Below are positions 10,101 through 18,441 of a DNA stretch of 64,000 nucleotides, piece by piece. Every line of letters starts with the position of its first letter. The stretch's first letter is position 1. Under the pieces are notes generated by a model. The model was not told the origin of the DNA and did no database searches. It worked only from the letters and a program-made list of their open reading frames with translations. Made by a program: the position numbers and the translations under genes. Source of the stretch: Candidatus Kryptoniota bacterium (GTDB lineage Bacteria; Bacteroidota; Ignavibacteria; Kryptoniales; JAKASW01); NCBI GenBank assembly GCA_036567965.1, contig DATCTN010000017.1, positions 1 to 64,000 of the forward strand. The letters run 5' to 3'.

Positions 10101-10247
10101 GTATCCGAGCGAGTCCTGTGCGATCGCATATACAGAGGATTGGGATAAACCGTTGGAAAGGGAAAGGTGTTCGAACGTTACCTGTTGTGCGAATGCGGCA
10201 GTGCTCCACGCTGCGAGCAATAAAGGGACGAAGGATGTGATTCTCAT
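7077..10247 (-). CDS. hybrid-type sensor: two-component propeller, Y_Y_Y domain and HisKA_3 histidine kinase
   Basis: I start the gene at the ATG at 10,247, which follows TTGGAG and opens a clear signal peptide (MRITSFVPLLLAAWSTAAFA). An upstream in-frame start at 10,364 would spoil that signal. About 700 residues of propeller repeats follow (style GYIWFGTQDGLDRYDG), then a Y_Y_Y immunoglobulin-like domain (YAYKLDGFDKNWQSLG), one membrane segment (WFRAAAILTFLSIGPAVYY), a HisKA_3 dimerisation helix with the phospho-His in ERGRIAAELHDTIGQD (about residue 845), and a HATPase domain (GFGLSGMKERTRILGG). The layout is that of a periplasmic sensor of polymers or their breakdown products. Unlike the one-protein HTCS systems of Bacteroides, no AraC output is fused here; the NarL-type regulator downstream takes that role. 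Confidence 0.93.
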   Translation of the reverse strand: MRITSFVPLLLAAWSTAAFAQQVTFEHLSLSNGLSQSSVYAIAQDSLGYIWFGTQDGLDRYDGYSFNVFRNDPVDSTSLSGNYVIRLMVDRAGTLWVATAGDGLSSYDQVTGRFTQYLHKSNDRASLSNNDIHAIYQDSEGKIWIGTVEGLNLFEPKTGSFKSFFFHISGADSIRSNYISSIFEDKDHRFWIGSLDGAGILDRNNGTFIKVRSDNIVINKILQLQDGTILFIGAGVYSYDSPQNRLIPWKKRFTDEIEKNIGSEGAVLNGDGTIWLSSYEGLGLIGTKTDTVAVFRNNPSDPGSLSENSILSLCKDRSGILWVGTYAGINKFVPTKKKFDYYSPNPKDLNSLSNPRVRSFAEDANGMIWIATQGGLDRFDPKSVRFANYMQTNSNPYHLTSNTFWSVIVDQTTKGTSVWAGTNGGGIDILHFPKNRSYTRPVVKNFRLSTQEYRALFSNVINSLYHDRFGNIWAGHDYGVTELIRNGPGYIERPFPFPSNVNCIFQDSDGAIWIGGYSLPLQKLDPERNNFIPVFTDSGFTMTLAAKSVLSMTESSDGTLWVGTYGGLLHLARSGNLIRVVTVRDGLPNNVIYAILKDHYGNLWMTTDMGLCRYSPTTGVIKNYTESDGLQSNEFNQGSAFESSDGKFYFGGINGFNSFYPDSIHDNPNVPKVVFTDFKIFNKSAAPSSSGRKQTIWTARSVDLNYSDAVLTFDFAALEFTDPERNKYAYKLDGFDKNWQSLGSKREVTYTNLDPGKYVLQVIASNNDGVWSNEGRSLVIYISPPWWMTWWFRAAAILTFLSIGPAVYYRRVTALKKETALQREFSGRLIESQESERGRIAAELHDTIGQDLLVIKNRAYLANQSKRITPRVKEQLDKISETVTQSLQNVREIVRNLRPYQLERIGLTGSLKSMLDSVASISTKSGHSPYIKLEVSLENIDGLLSDHSREREMSFFRIVQESVNNLMKHSGAASASVTVKRESGRIIATIHDDGKGFDYDTELINRQRAGFGLSGMKERTRILGGSLTVVSGIGKGTTVTLVVPVDETQNQRNEIN

Positions 10248-10281
10248 GTTCTCCAATGGAAAACTCAACAAGGACAGGGCA

Positions 10282-10545
10282 TCAAAGATTCCGTGCACGC
10301 TGCTGACGGAGAAGCAATCTCGGACAGCACCGTAAGTGAGGTTGCCGATGCTTGACAGGACCACTTACTTCATAATGATACATCAAATGGCGGCAGGTCA
10401 GTGCCAAGAGCTCACTTTCAAATCTCGAGAGGAATTTTGTTGCATCCTGTTTTAATTTGCAATGAGTGCTTACCCGTCTAATTCTGTTTTCTGCTTCATC
10501 GAGATATTTGATGTAGTAGATCCCGCGTCTCCGAAAGAGAAACAT
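10282..10545 (-). pseudogene. N-terminal remnant of a tyrosine recombinase (phage-type integrase)
   Basis: The first ~46 residues (MFLFRRRGIYYIKYLDEAEN, then RIRRVSTHCKLKQDATKFLSRFESEL) look like the N-terminal strand-and-helix arm of integrases in this bacterial group, which usually reads as a short 'YYI.Y.D......R.STG.K.K.DA..FL..F' block. The reading then leaves the family and stops, and no catalytic RHRY domain follows. It lies 350 bases from a tRNA gene and 140 bases from a duplicated tRNA 3' end, as expected for the remains of an integrated element. The family assignment rests on a short region. Confidence 0.6.
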
Positions 10546-10683
10546 TTTTGGCTCCTTGTTTTGTGTTTCTCCGGAGCAAAGCTGCGAATATCATGGTACA
10601 GAAGACTGTACAGTAAAGTGTTCAGTAAGATGCTAAATTCTTCTGAAGGTTGCTGACAAGAAAGGCTGAAAAGAAGTAAATTA
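10546..10683. other. non-coding gap between integrase remnant and decayed tRNA copy
   Basis: No convincing reading frame or RNA is visible. The sequence contains AT-rich stretches and the short direct repeats gtacag and cagtaa(a/g). It is probably leftover sequence of the lost element. Confidence 0.4.
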
Positions 10684-10872
10684 TGTGGATCACCGGGGAC
10701 TCTTCGCCAGAGGCGGATCCTCCGATCCGAAGGATTCCGTCGGAAAGGAGTCTCCCGAAGGGATCCTCCGAAGGAGTCCTTCGGACCTTCGGGACTACGG
10801 ACCTTCGGGAGAACCCCGAACTCATCCGTCCGGATGGACGGATTGCTCTACCAATTGTTGGGAGAGATTCGA
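10684..10872 (-). pseudogene. decayed tRNA-Lys copy split by a palindromic insert
   Basis: Three blocks match the intact tRNA-Lys 200 bases away, in the same order. The 3' end and T-stem are represented by 19 identical bases at 10,684-10,702. The variable/T-arm block GAACCCCGAAC is at 10,811-10,821. The D-arm block TTGCTCTACCAATTG is at 10,843-10,857. Between the first two blocks, exactly where the T-loop should be, lie about 108 bases of nested palindromes of the type TCCTTCGGA and CCTTCGGGA. The anticodon arm has become a different perfect hairpin (TCCGTCC/GGACGGA), and the 5' acceptor strand no longer matches. It cannot make a working tRNA. It may be the outer att end of an integrated element or a tandem duplicate that decayed. 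Confidence 0.7.
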
Positions 10873-10899
10873 AATGGGATTGAGAGTAAATGAATAGTG

Positions 10900-10972
10900 T
10901 GGATCACCGGGGACTCGAACCCCGAACCCACTGATTAAGAGTCAGTTGCTCTACCAATTGAGCTAGTGATCC
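10900..10972 (-). tRNA. tRNA-Lys (anticodon CTT)
   Basis: A complete cloverleaf is present on the minus strand. The acceptor stem is GGATCAC/GTGATCC, the D-arm contains AGCTCAATTGGTAGAGC, the anticodon stem is ACTGA/TCAGT around the loop CTCTTAA (anticodon CTT), and the T-arm is CGGGG-TTCGAGT-CCCCG. The discriminator base is A. CCA is not encoded. Its last 19 bases are repeated exactly at 10,684-10,702, a pattern left by tRNA-targeted integration. Confidence 0.97.
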
Positions 10973-11030
10973 ATCATTGCAATATAAAATTCGGCAGCTC
11001 TAAAATCAATCCGAAAAAAGGAGACCACCG

Positions 11031-12374
11031 ATGAAGAAGACCAAGGCAAAACCGAAAGTCTCGGGCACCAGGCGAGTGCCGTCGGCAAATGAGTACAGCA
11101 CCGAAACACATCTCATCTATGGCAAGGCACATTCGGAGAAATGGGATTACTCTCACCATTTGGTCCCGCCTATCACGGCGAGTGCGACATTCAGACTCGA
11201 GTCCGCGCAGCGGGGAGCTCAGGGTTTCGTGGAGTTCGCGCACACCGTAGAAGGAAAGGAAATATCGAAAAAGGCGCCTATATACATTTACGACAGGCTT
11301 GGTGAGCCGAACAAAGATTTCCTTGAGGACAATCTCGCCCTCGCCGAATCCGGCGACGCATGCGTAAGTTTTGCAAGCGGGATGGGAGCCGTGGCGGCTT
11401 CGCTTGGGATACTGACGGCGCCTGGCGACCAGTTGATCGCGCATAAGATGCTTTACGGCTGCACCTATGAGCTCCTGACGCTCTGGTACCCCCGATACCA
11501 CATCGATGTGAAATTCGCTGACCTGACTTCGACAAAAAATCTCGAGCGCACAATAACTCCCGCGACACGGGTGATTTATTTCGAGACGCCTGTGAATCCG
11601 ACGCTCGACCTGATCGACATCGAAACAGTTTCAAAAATTGTCGCCGAAGAAAACAAGAAAAGAGGAAAACGAAACCGCATCAGCGTGGTGGTCGATAACA
11701 CCTTCGCCACTCCGTTCTGCCAACGCCCGATTGAAGTCGGAGCAGACTTCGTGGTTCACTCGCTCACGAAGAATATCGGGGGATTCGGTACAGACGTCGG
11801 CGGCGCCGTGATCGGCCCATCATGGAGCAGGGACAGATTACTGCTCTATCGCAAGGATTTCGGCGCGGTCCTCAGTACGCGGAACGCCTGGAACGCTCTC
11901 GTGTACGGGCTTCCGACACTTGCCACGCGATTGCGGCGGCAGCAGGAGACCGCCTCTGAAATCGCTCGTTTTCTTGCCGGCCATCAGAAGATCGAGAAGG
12001 TCAGTTACCCCGGCCTTGAGGATTTCAAGCAGCATTCACTTGCCAGAAAGCAAATGCGCGACTTCGACGGGAACTTTGCGCCCGGTTCAATGATTTACTT
12101 TGTGCTGAAAGGACATTCTCCGGAAGAAAGCAGGAGCCGGGGTGAGAAACTCATCAACCATCTTGCAAAAAATGCGTACACAATAACTCTCGCAGTGAGC
12201 TTGGGAAACATCAGGACCCTCGTCGAGCACCCCGGAAGCATGACACACGCTGCCATCCCGGCGGCCGAACAGATCAAGAAAGGAATTGACCCCGGCGGAA
12301 TGAGACTGTCAATCGGTCTCGAAAAAGTTGACGACATAATGAGAGATTTGCAGGAAGCGCTTAATTTGATTTGA
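11031..12374 (+). CDS. PLP-dependent trans-sulfuration enzyme (Cys/Met metabolism family)
   Basis: The 447-residue protein belongs to the cystathionine gamma-synthase / methionine gamma-lyase / O-acetylhomoserine sulfhydrylase family. These enzymes use PLP for gamma- or beta-elimination or replacement at the side chains of homoserine esters, cystathionine or methionine. Visible marks are CVSFASGMGAVAASL, IYFETPVNPTLDLIDI, VVVDNTFATPFCQRP and the PLP-binding Lys at about 247 in HSLTKNIGGFGTDVGG. It also has the C-terminal VSLGNIRTLVEHPGSMTHA, in which the Ser/Leu-Gly and Arg residues bind the substrate carboxylate. It is longer than usual (about 390) through a basic N-terminal leader and an insert near 80-95. 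Which reaction it performs cannot be settled from sequence. GAGG lies before the ATG. It is followed, with a one-base overlap, by pgeF. Confidence 0.93.
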   Translation: MKKTKAKPKVSGTRRVPSANEYSTETHLIYGKAHSEKWDYSHHLVPPITASATFRLESAQRGAQGFVEFAHTVEGKEISKKAPIYIYDRLGEPNKDFLEDNLALAESGDACVSFASGMGAVAASLGILTAPGDQLIAHKMLYGCTYELLTLWYPRYHIDVKFADLTSTKNLERTITPATRVIYFETPVNPTLDLIDIETVSKIVAEENKKRGKRNRISVVVDNTFATPFCQRPIEVGADFVVHSLTKNIGGFGTDVGGAVIGPSWSRDRLLLYRKDFGAVLSTRNAWNALVYGLPTLATRLRRQQETASEIARFLAGHQKIEKVSYPGLEDFKQHSLARKQMRDFDGNFAPGSMIYFVLKGHSPEESRSRGEKLINHLAKNAYTITLAVSLGNIRTLVEHPGSMTHAAIPAAEQIKKGIDPGGMRLSIGLEKVDDIMRDLQEALNLI

Positions 12375-13096
12375 TGAAAACATTCGTCAGCTCGGAGCTT
12401 CTCGCTAGTTATGGAGCAGTGAACGCGGTCAGTTTGCGTATCTCGGACATGCCCATGCTTTACAGCATGCGCCGAACCGGCCGTATCGGCGGTCCGGAAG
12501 AATCTAACAGAAAGAAATTCTTTAAAGATATCGGGTTCGAAGAATCAGCGGCAGCAAGGGTAGGCCAGATTCACAGTGACCACTTTGTGTTTGTGGAGAA
12601 GTCCGGCAACTATCCGAACGCAGATGCGCTCGTGACGACGAGAAAAGGTCTCCCTCTCGCTATATCCATTGCTGATTGCGTCCCCGTTTTCCTCTTCGAC
12701 AGGCGAAATCTTACGATCGCCGCAGTACATGCGGGATGGCGGGGCACCAGCTCTTCCATTGCCGGGAAGACGCTCGAATTCATGATCGGCAGAGGCGGAT
12801 GCAGGCCCGAGGATCTCCTCGCTTATATCGGACCCTCGGCTGGTCAATGCTGCTATGAAGTCGGCGAAGAAGTGGCGGCAAACTTCGATTCAAGTTTTTT
12901 AAAGCCGGGAAATGCCGCGGGCAAATCGATGCTCGACCTGAAGTCCGCTAACGCAGTCCAACTGACCGCGAGAGGAATTCCCTCTGGCAACATCGACGTT
13001 AATCAAAGTTGTACCATATGTAATCTTGAGTTTCATTCTTTCCGCCGCGAAGGGAACGCCAGCGGGAGAATGATCGCCGCGATCGGAATCAGATAG
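12374..13096 (+). CDS. pgeF: PgeF/YfiH (DUF152) family polyphenol oxidase / purine nucleoside phosphorylase-like protein
   Basis: The ATG at 12,374 overlaps the preceding stop as TGATG, so translation is coupled; a TTG one codon earlier is less likely. The 240-residue protein has the family's metal-site motifs: ALVTTRKGLPLAISIADCVP, AAVHAGWRGTSSSIAGK (His) and YIGPSAGQCCYEVGEEV (Cys). Members act on purine nucleosides in bacteria and humans (LACC1). In E. coli YfiH/PgeF removes mis-incorporated L-Ser peptides during cell-wall precursor synthesis. Its position directly before glmS, which makes the amino sugar for cell-wall precursors, fits a cell-wall quality-control role, though that is inference. 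Confidence 0.92.
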   Translation: MKTFVSSELLASYGAVNAVSLRISDMPMLYSMRRTGRIGGPEESNRKKFFKDIGFEESAAARVGQIHSDHFVFVEKSGNYPNADALVTTRKGLPLAISIADCVPVFLFDRRNLTIAAVHAGWRGTSSSIAGKTLEFMIGRGGCRPEDLLAYIGPSAGQCCYEVGEEVAANFDSSFLKPGNAAGKSMLDLKSANAVQLTARGIPSGNIDVNQSCTICNLEFHSFRREGNASGRMIAAIGIR

Positions 13097-13104
13097 GAGA
13101 AATC

Positions 13105-14937
13105 ATGTGTGGAATAGTAGGGTACATCGGGACCAAAGACGCAACTAAAATCCTGATTGAAGGACTGAAAAGGCTCGAGTATCGTGGCTACGATTCCGCC
13201 GGCGTGGCGCTATACCGCGACGGACGCATCGATGTGATTAAGACACCCGGCAAGGTGTCAAAACTCGAGAAGATGCTCTCTGGCTCGAATCCTTCCAACG
13301 TTGGGATAGGGCATACTCGCTGGGCGACTCACGGCGAGCCGAATACCGTAAACGCTCATCCGCATTTGGATTGCACCGGAAGAATCGCGCTCGTACACAA
13401 CGGAATAGTGGAGAACCACTCGGCTCTGAAGACCAAGCTCCTATCGCTCGGACATTCGTTCAAAAGCCAGACGGACACCGAAGTGCTTGCTCATCTCATC
13501 GAGGAATTTTATCCGAAGACTCGCAGCCTCGAGATTGCTGTCAGGCTTGCATTGAAAGAGGTGGACGGCACGTTCGGAATTGTGGTCATGTCCGCTGACG
13601 AGCCGGGCGTGCTGGTCGCTGCAAGACGAGGGAGTCCGCTTCTCGTCGGGCTGGGGGATTCGGAAAATCTCATCGCTTCAGACGCGTCGGCGCTGATCAA
13701 GCACACACGTGAAGTTGTTTATCTCCACGATAATGAAATTGCCGTGCTCACCAAAGAGGGCGTCACTCTCAAGAATCTCGATGATGAGACCGTTGAACGG
13801 GCGGCTGAGCGCCTGACTTTCGACCTCGAGCAGATCGAGAAAGGCGGCTATGCTCATTTCATGTTGAAGGAGATTAACGAGCAGCCCGAGACCGTCCTCA
13901 ATTCGATGCGCGGAAGACTCATCGACTCGGATGGCATTTCCAAAATGGGCGGACTGCGGGAAGTCGAGGACAAGATAGCAAAGGCGAAACGATTCGTGAT
14001 ACTCGCCTGCGGTACGTCATGGCACGCGGCTCTTGTGGGAAAATATATTCTGGAGCAAGTTTCAAAGATTCCTGTAGAAGTAGACTACGCTTCTGAGTTC
14101 CGATACAGGAACCCGGTCCTCCTCGAAGGTGACATAGTGTGGACGATAAGCCAGAGCGGGGAGACTCTTGACACTCTGGCAGCGCTTCGCGAAGCAAAAG
14201 GTAAAGGCGCCGCTGCGTACGGTATAGTAAACGTCGTCGGAAGCACAATCGCGAGAGAAAGCGACGCCGGAGTGTACATCCATGCGGGGCCTGAAATAGG
14301 TGTGGCCTCGACGAAGGCGTTTACCTCGCAGCTTGTTGTACTGAATCTAATAAATCTTTTCCTTGCCAGAAAAAGAAGAACCATAACTGTCGAGCAGGGA
14401 AAAGAGATTGTAAGGGAGATGCACCTCCTTCCGGCAAAGATTCAGCAGATACTCGGCAATACTAAGGAGATAGAGGCCATTGCTGATGAGTTCAAAGAAT
14501 CGAAGAACTTCCTCTATTTGGGTCGGGGCGTGAATTTCCCCGTTGCACTCGAAGGCGCACTGAAGCTCAAAGAAATTTCGTACATCCATGCTGAAGGTTA
14601 TCCCGCGGCGGAAATGAAACACGGACCCATTGCTCTCATAGACGAGAACATGCCCGCCGTTTTTATTGCTCTGAGAGACTCCACGTACGAAAAAATTCTG
14701 AGCAACATACAGGAAGTCCGCGCCCGAAAAGGAAACGTCATCGTAATTGCCAATGAGGCAGACGATCGATTGAAGGGAATTGCAGATCACATCATCGAAG
14801 TTCCGAAAACCCTTGAGTGCCTCAGCCCGATACTGTCCGTCATTCCGCTGCAGCTTCTTTCTTACTATATGGCGGTACGCCGCGGATGTAATGTCGATCA
14901 GCCCCGAAACCTTGCGAAAAGCGTGACGGTAGAATAA
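13105..14937 (+). CDS. glmS: glutamine--fructose-6-phosphate aminotransferase (isomerising)
   Basis: The 610-residue protein has the normal full length of GlmS, which makes glucosamine-6-phosphate from fructose-6-phosphate and glutamine, the first step to UDP-GlcNAc. The mature N-terminus is Cys (MCGIVGYIG), the nucleophile of the glutamine amidotransferase domain (1-230). GHTRWATHG and HNGIVENH are typical of that domain. Two SIS sugar-isomerase domains follow, with ACGTSWHAAL, TISQSGETLDT and HGPIALID, and the C-terminus ends with the family tail QPRNLAKSVTVE. AGGAG lies before the ATG, 8 bases after pgeF. No glmS ribozyme is possible at the usual place because pgeF ends there. Confidence 0.98.
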   Translation: MCGIVGYIGTKDATKILIEGLKRLEYRGYDSAGVALYRDGRIDVIKTPGKVSKLEKMLSGSNPSNVGIGHTRWATHGEPNTVNAHPHLDCTGRIALVHNGIVENHSALKTKLLSLGHSFKSQTDTEVLAHLIEEFYPKTRSLEIAVRLALKEVDGTFGIVVMSADEPGVLVAARRGSPLLVGLGDSENLIASDASALIKHTREVVYLHDNEIAVLTKEGVTLKNLDDETVERAAERLTFDLEQIEKGGYAHFMLKEINEQPETVLNSMRGRLIDSDGISKMGGLREVEDKIAKAKRFVILACGTSWHAALVGKYILEQVSKIPVEVDYASEFRYRNPVLLEGDIVWTISQSGETLDTLAALREAKGKGAAAYGIVNVVGSTIARESDAGVYIHAGPEIGVASTKAFTSQLVVLNLINLFLARKRRTITVEQGKEIVREMHLLPAKIQQILGNTKEIEAIADEFKESKNFLYLGRGVNFPVALEGALKLKEISYIHAEGYPAAEMKHGPIALIDENMPAVFIALRDSTYEKILSNIQEVRARKGNVIVIANEADDRLKGIADHIIEVPKTLECLSPILSVIPLQLLSYYMAVRRGCNVDQPRNLAKSVTVE

Positions 14938-15111
14938 TCAATCCGCGTTAAACTAATTCCCCCCAAAAGCTGTTTGTATCATTTGATGGTACCAATTGTC
15001 GGCATTATACCGGTGGAATTTTGTCTTTAGTCTCTCCGGTTGTTTCAACATCCCACTTGTCTTAAGAGTTAACGGCTTTTCACATATTTGCATTAAGGAA
15101 GGCAGACGCAA

Positions 15112-18100
15112 TTGCGAAAGAGATTCCAGTTCGTTCGACCAGATTTATTCGGTAATGCGCCCATGTACGGGTTAGCGGCTTTGTCCCTTGCGATAATCTT
15201 ATCGTCTGTCGTTTCGGCTCAATCGAATCGGACCCCGTTCTCCGCTATGCAGTGGCGATTGGTAGGTCCGTTCAGAGGCGGGCGCTCACTCGCAGCCACT
15301 GGAGTTTCGGGAAATCCCTATGTCTTTTACTTCGGTTCCGTCGATGGTGGAGTTTGGAAAACGGAAAATGCGGGCGTCACATGGCAGAATATGTCTACCG
15401 GCCTGACTAATTCATCTGTCGGAGCGCTGGTGGTTGCTCCGTCAGATCCGAAAATCCTGTATGTCGGCACGGGAGAATGTGACATGCGCTCCGATTTGAC
15501 TTACGGTGACGGTGTTTTTAAATCCACGGATGCCGGCTTGCATTGGGACCATTTAGGTCTTGACGATACGAGACACATCGGCAGGATTCTCGTCGATCCA
15601 CGCAATCCAAATCTCGTGCTTGTCGCGGCGCTGGGCCACGCGTATGGTCCGAACGAGGAACGCGGGATCTATAGATCAACTGACGGCGGCGAAACCTGGA
15701 CCAAGGTTCTTTACAAAAGTCCGGATGTCGGTGCCGTTGATCTCGGATGGGATCCTGAAAATACTCAACTTGTATACGCGGCCATGTGGCAAGCACGGCG
15801 CACACCCTGGAGTCAGTATCCACCTGATGAAGGTCCTGGTAGCGGCCTTTTCAAATCGACTGATGAAGGCCTCACATGGAGCGAGCTCAATTCACCGGGA
15901 TTGCCCGCGAAGCCATACGGAAGAATCGGCGTCTCCGTCGCGCGCGGCTCGCAGGGCAAAATCGTCTACGCACTTATGGAGGATCTCAAAAAAGGATCCG
16001 GCTTGTATCGCTCCGATGACGCGGGAGAAACGTGGCGGCTTGCCGGGAATGACAAGCGCATCGCCGCCAGGATGTGGTACTTTTCTCAAGTGTCCGTCGA
16101 CCCAGAGAATCCTGATGTGATCTATTGTCCTAACGTCGCGCTCATGCGAAGCGCGGACGCTGGAAAGACTTTTTCCCCTATCAAAGGTGCACCGGGCGGC
16201 GACGATTATCACTTTCTTTGGATTGATCCGACTAATCACGATCGCATGATTCTGGCAAGCGATCAGGGAACGGTAGTGAGCGTCGACGGCGCGAAGACAT
16301 GGAGCAGCTGGTACAATCAACCGACCGGCCAGTTTTACCATGTCGCCACGGACGATCAGTTTCCATACAGAATTTATGGCGCACAGCAGGACGCCGGTAC
16401 CGCTTCGATCGTCACTCGCAGCGATTATGGATCGATAACATACAGGGATTGGCATCCCGTTGGCTCGGGTGAAAGCGGATACATCGCGCCTGATCCCGCT
16501 GATCCTGATGTCGTTTATGGCGGCGATACTTACGGCGGTGTGTTCAGGTTCGACACCAGGACCGGTCAATCTCAAGTGATCTCGCCATCCCTGCTCGCGG
16601 AGTTCGGGAAGCCGATCAGTTCCAGAAAGCTCCGCTTTACGTGGACTTCACCGATCGTATTCGACAAGCACGACGCTCACGTTTTGTACTTCGGTTCGCA
16701 GAAACTGCTTCGATCAAATGACGGAGGATTGAGCTGGGATGAGATCAGTCCCGATTTGACCAGGAACACCGGTATAAGATCCGATTCCACGCACAGCGGC
16801 TGGGGCGTTATCTATTCCATTGCTCCATCGCCTGTGCAAAGAGAAATGATCTGGATCGGAACCGACGACGGATACATTCAACTCACGCGCGACGGAGGCA
16901 AGGACTGGGACAATGTTACACCCAAAGAGCTCAAAGCGTGGAACAAGATCGGGATGATTGACGCTTCACCGTTCGATGCCGGGGAGGCGTATGCAGCCGT
17001 CGACAAGCATCGGCTTGACGATCAGAAAGCCTGCATCTATCGCACGACCGATTTCGGAAAGAATTGGACGAGAGCGGATTCGGGAATTCCCGATGGCTCT
17101 TATGTGAACGTCGTTCGAAGTGATTTGACGCGTAAGGGTTTGTTGTATGCCGGGACGGAGACCGGAGTTTACATTTCCTTTAATGACGGTGACAATTGGC
17201 AGCCGCTTCAACTCAATCTGCCTATCGTGTCTGTCCGTGATCTTGCGGTCCATGATAATGATCTCATAGCGGCCACTCACGGGCGCGCGTTCTGGGCGCT
17301 TGATGACTTGTCACCGCTTCAACAAATGAGTGAGACAGTCCTTGACTCGAGTGCACATTTATTCGAACCTGAACGTGCTGTGCGAATAAGGAGAAGCGAG
17401 AACAGCGACACTCCTCTTCCGCCTGAGGAACCGCAGGGCACGAATCCGCCTAGCGGGGCTATAATCGATTATTATCTCCGAGAAAATGTGCGCGGACCGA
17501 TCGAACTCGAAATACTTGATAAGTCGGGAAATATCGTCTGTCGGTTCTCAAGTGATCAGGTTGTTCCAGCCGACACGGAACATCAGCCCGTTGCCAACTA
17601 CTGGCATCCGGAAAATGAAAAATTATCAAACGAGCCGGGGCTCAACCGATTTGTCTGGGATCTTTGTTACCCGCCGCCTCCGGGCGGAGGTGCAGAATAT
17701 GGTATGGCGGTCGCCAACGGTCGTTCAGTAATGGAACCGCAAGGCCCATTGGTTCTTCCCGGCAAATATCAGGTGAGACTTTCGGCAGCTGGCCGTGTTT
17801 ATGTTCAATCTCTTAACGTCGTGCTAGACCCGCGCGTGACAGTCGACTCGAAAGCGCTTGAAAGGCAGCTTGCGCTTGCCATCGAGATTTGGAATACAAC
17901 GTCTGACATTATTGTTCTCCGCTCGACACTCGATTCGACCTTCTCGCAACTCGACGAAGTTGAGAAAGTCGGCCGATCTAATCCGACATTGGAGTCGGCA
18001 TTTGACTCGCTCGTTTCAAATATTTCCAAGTTGAGGCGAGCGCTCGATGCAGGTGCAGCCGGCAATCTTGAAATGGCTGTAATGAGCGCCGACCGTCAGC

Positions 18101-18279
18101 CGACCCGCCAGATGTCGGAAGCATATGATGTAGTCAAGAAGGAACTACACGAATCGGATTCCCGATGGAACAAGCTGGCTGCTACTGATCTCCGATATCT
18201 CGATCGTTTACTGTTGAACGCGGGGTTGAATCCAATCCGGGTAGTTTTGATTAAGCCCGAACATTTGAGAATGCCTTGA
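15112..18279 (+). CDS. exported sortilin/VPS10-like BNR beta-propeller protein
   Basis: The 1,055-residue protein probably starts at a TTG preceded by AAGGAAGG; an ATG at 15,163 is the alternative. A signal peptide follows (GLAALSLAIILSSVVSAQS). At least eight Asp-box repeats of the type S.DGG.TW are visible (STDGGETWTKV, STDEGLTWSEL, SDDAGETWRLA, SADAGKTFSPI, SNDGGLSWDEI, TRDGGKDWDNV, TTDFGKNWTRA, NDGDNWQPL). They indicate one or two large propellers over residues 40-740. The last 300 residues contain a carbohydrate-binding-like segment (YLRENVRGPIELEILDKSG) and a helical end. No T9SS tail is present, so it is likely periplasmic or secreted by another signal. The family name in databases is often 'glycosyl hydrolase', but no catalytic residues can be pointed out. 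Confidence 0.88.
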   Translation: MRKRFQFVRPDLFGNAPMYGLAALSLAIILSSVVSAQSNRTPFSAMQWRLVGPFRGGRSLAATGVSGNPYVFYFGSVDGGVWKTENAGVTWQNMSTGLTNSSVGALVVAPSDPKILYVGTGECDMRSDLTYGDGVFKSTDAGLHWDHLGLDDTRHIGRILVDPRNPNLVLVAALGHAYGPNEERGIYRSTDGGETWTKVLYKSPDVGAVDLGWDPENTQLVYAAMWQARRTPWSQYPPDEGPGSGLFKSTDEGLTWSELNSPGLPAKPYGRIGVSVARGSQGKIVYALMEDLKKGSGLYRSDDAGETWRLAGNDKRIAARMWYFSQVSVDPENPDVIYCPNVALMRSADAGKTFSPIKGAPGGDDYHFLWIDPTNHDRMILASDQGTVVSVDGAKTWSSWYNQPTGQFYHVATDDQFPYRIYGAQQDAGTASIVTRSDYGSITYRDWHPVGSGESGYIAPDPADPDVVYGGDTYGGVFRFDTRTGQSQVISPSLLAEFGKPISSRKLRFTWTSPIVFDKHDAHVLYFGSQKLLRSNDGGLSWDEISPDLTRNTGIRSDSTHSGWGVIYSIAPSPVQREMIWIGTDDGYIQLTRDGGKDWDNVTPKELKAWNKIGMIDASPFDAGEAYAAVDKHRLDDQKACIYRTTDFGKNWTRADSGIPDGSYVNVVRSDLTRKGLLYAGTETGVYISFNDGDNWQPLQLNLPIVSVRDLAVHDNDLIAATHGRAFWALDDLSPLQQMSETVLDSSAHLFEPERAVRIRRSENSDTPLPPEEPQGTNPPSGAIIDYYLRENVRGPIELEILDKSGNIVCRFSSDQVVPADTEHQPVANYWHPENEKLSNEPGLNRFVWDLCYPPPPGGGAEYGMAVANGRSVMEPQGPLVLPGKYQVRLSAAGRVYVQSLNVVLDPRVTVDSKALERQLALAIEIWNTTSDIIVLRSTLDSTFSQLDEVEKVGRSNPTLESAFDSLVSNISKLRRALDAGAAGNLEMAVMSADRQPTRQMSEAYDVVKKELHESDSRWNKLAATDLRYLDRLLLNAGLNPIRVVLIKPEHLRMP

Positions 18280-18441
18280 TTTATTATGACCGAAGCTCTC
18301 GCGAATCCGAACCTTCGAATCTACTTTTTTACGATTACGACAAGGACTATTTGCGAATAGGTCGACGATTTAGTTATTATTGGACTGCTGGTACAGGTGC
18401 TGCAAGTCATTCATCAGATAATTCCAAAAGAGGAGGAAAAC

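Noticed and set aside
12900-13104. glmS ribozyme upstream of glmS
   Set aside because: The space is occupied by the end of pgeF and only eight bases lie between the genes.
15892-16575. 227-codon minus-strand frame
   Set aside because: Antisense to the Asp-box propeller gene; it arises from codon bias of the repeats.
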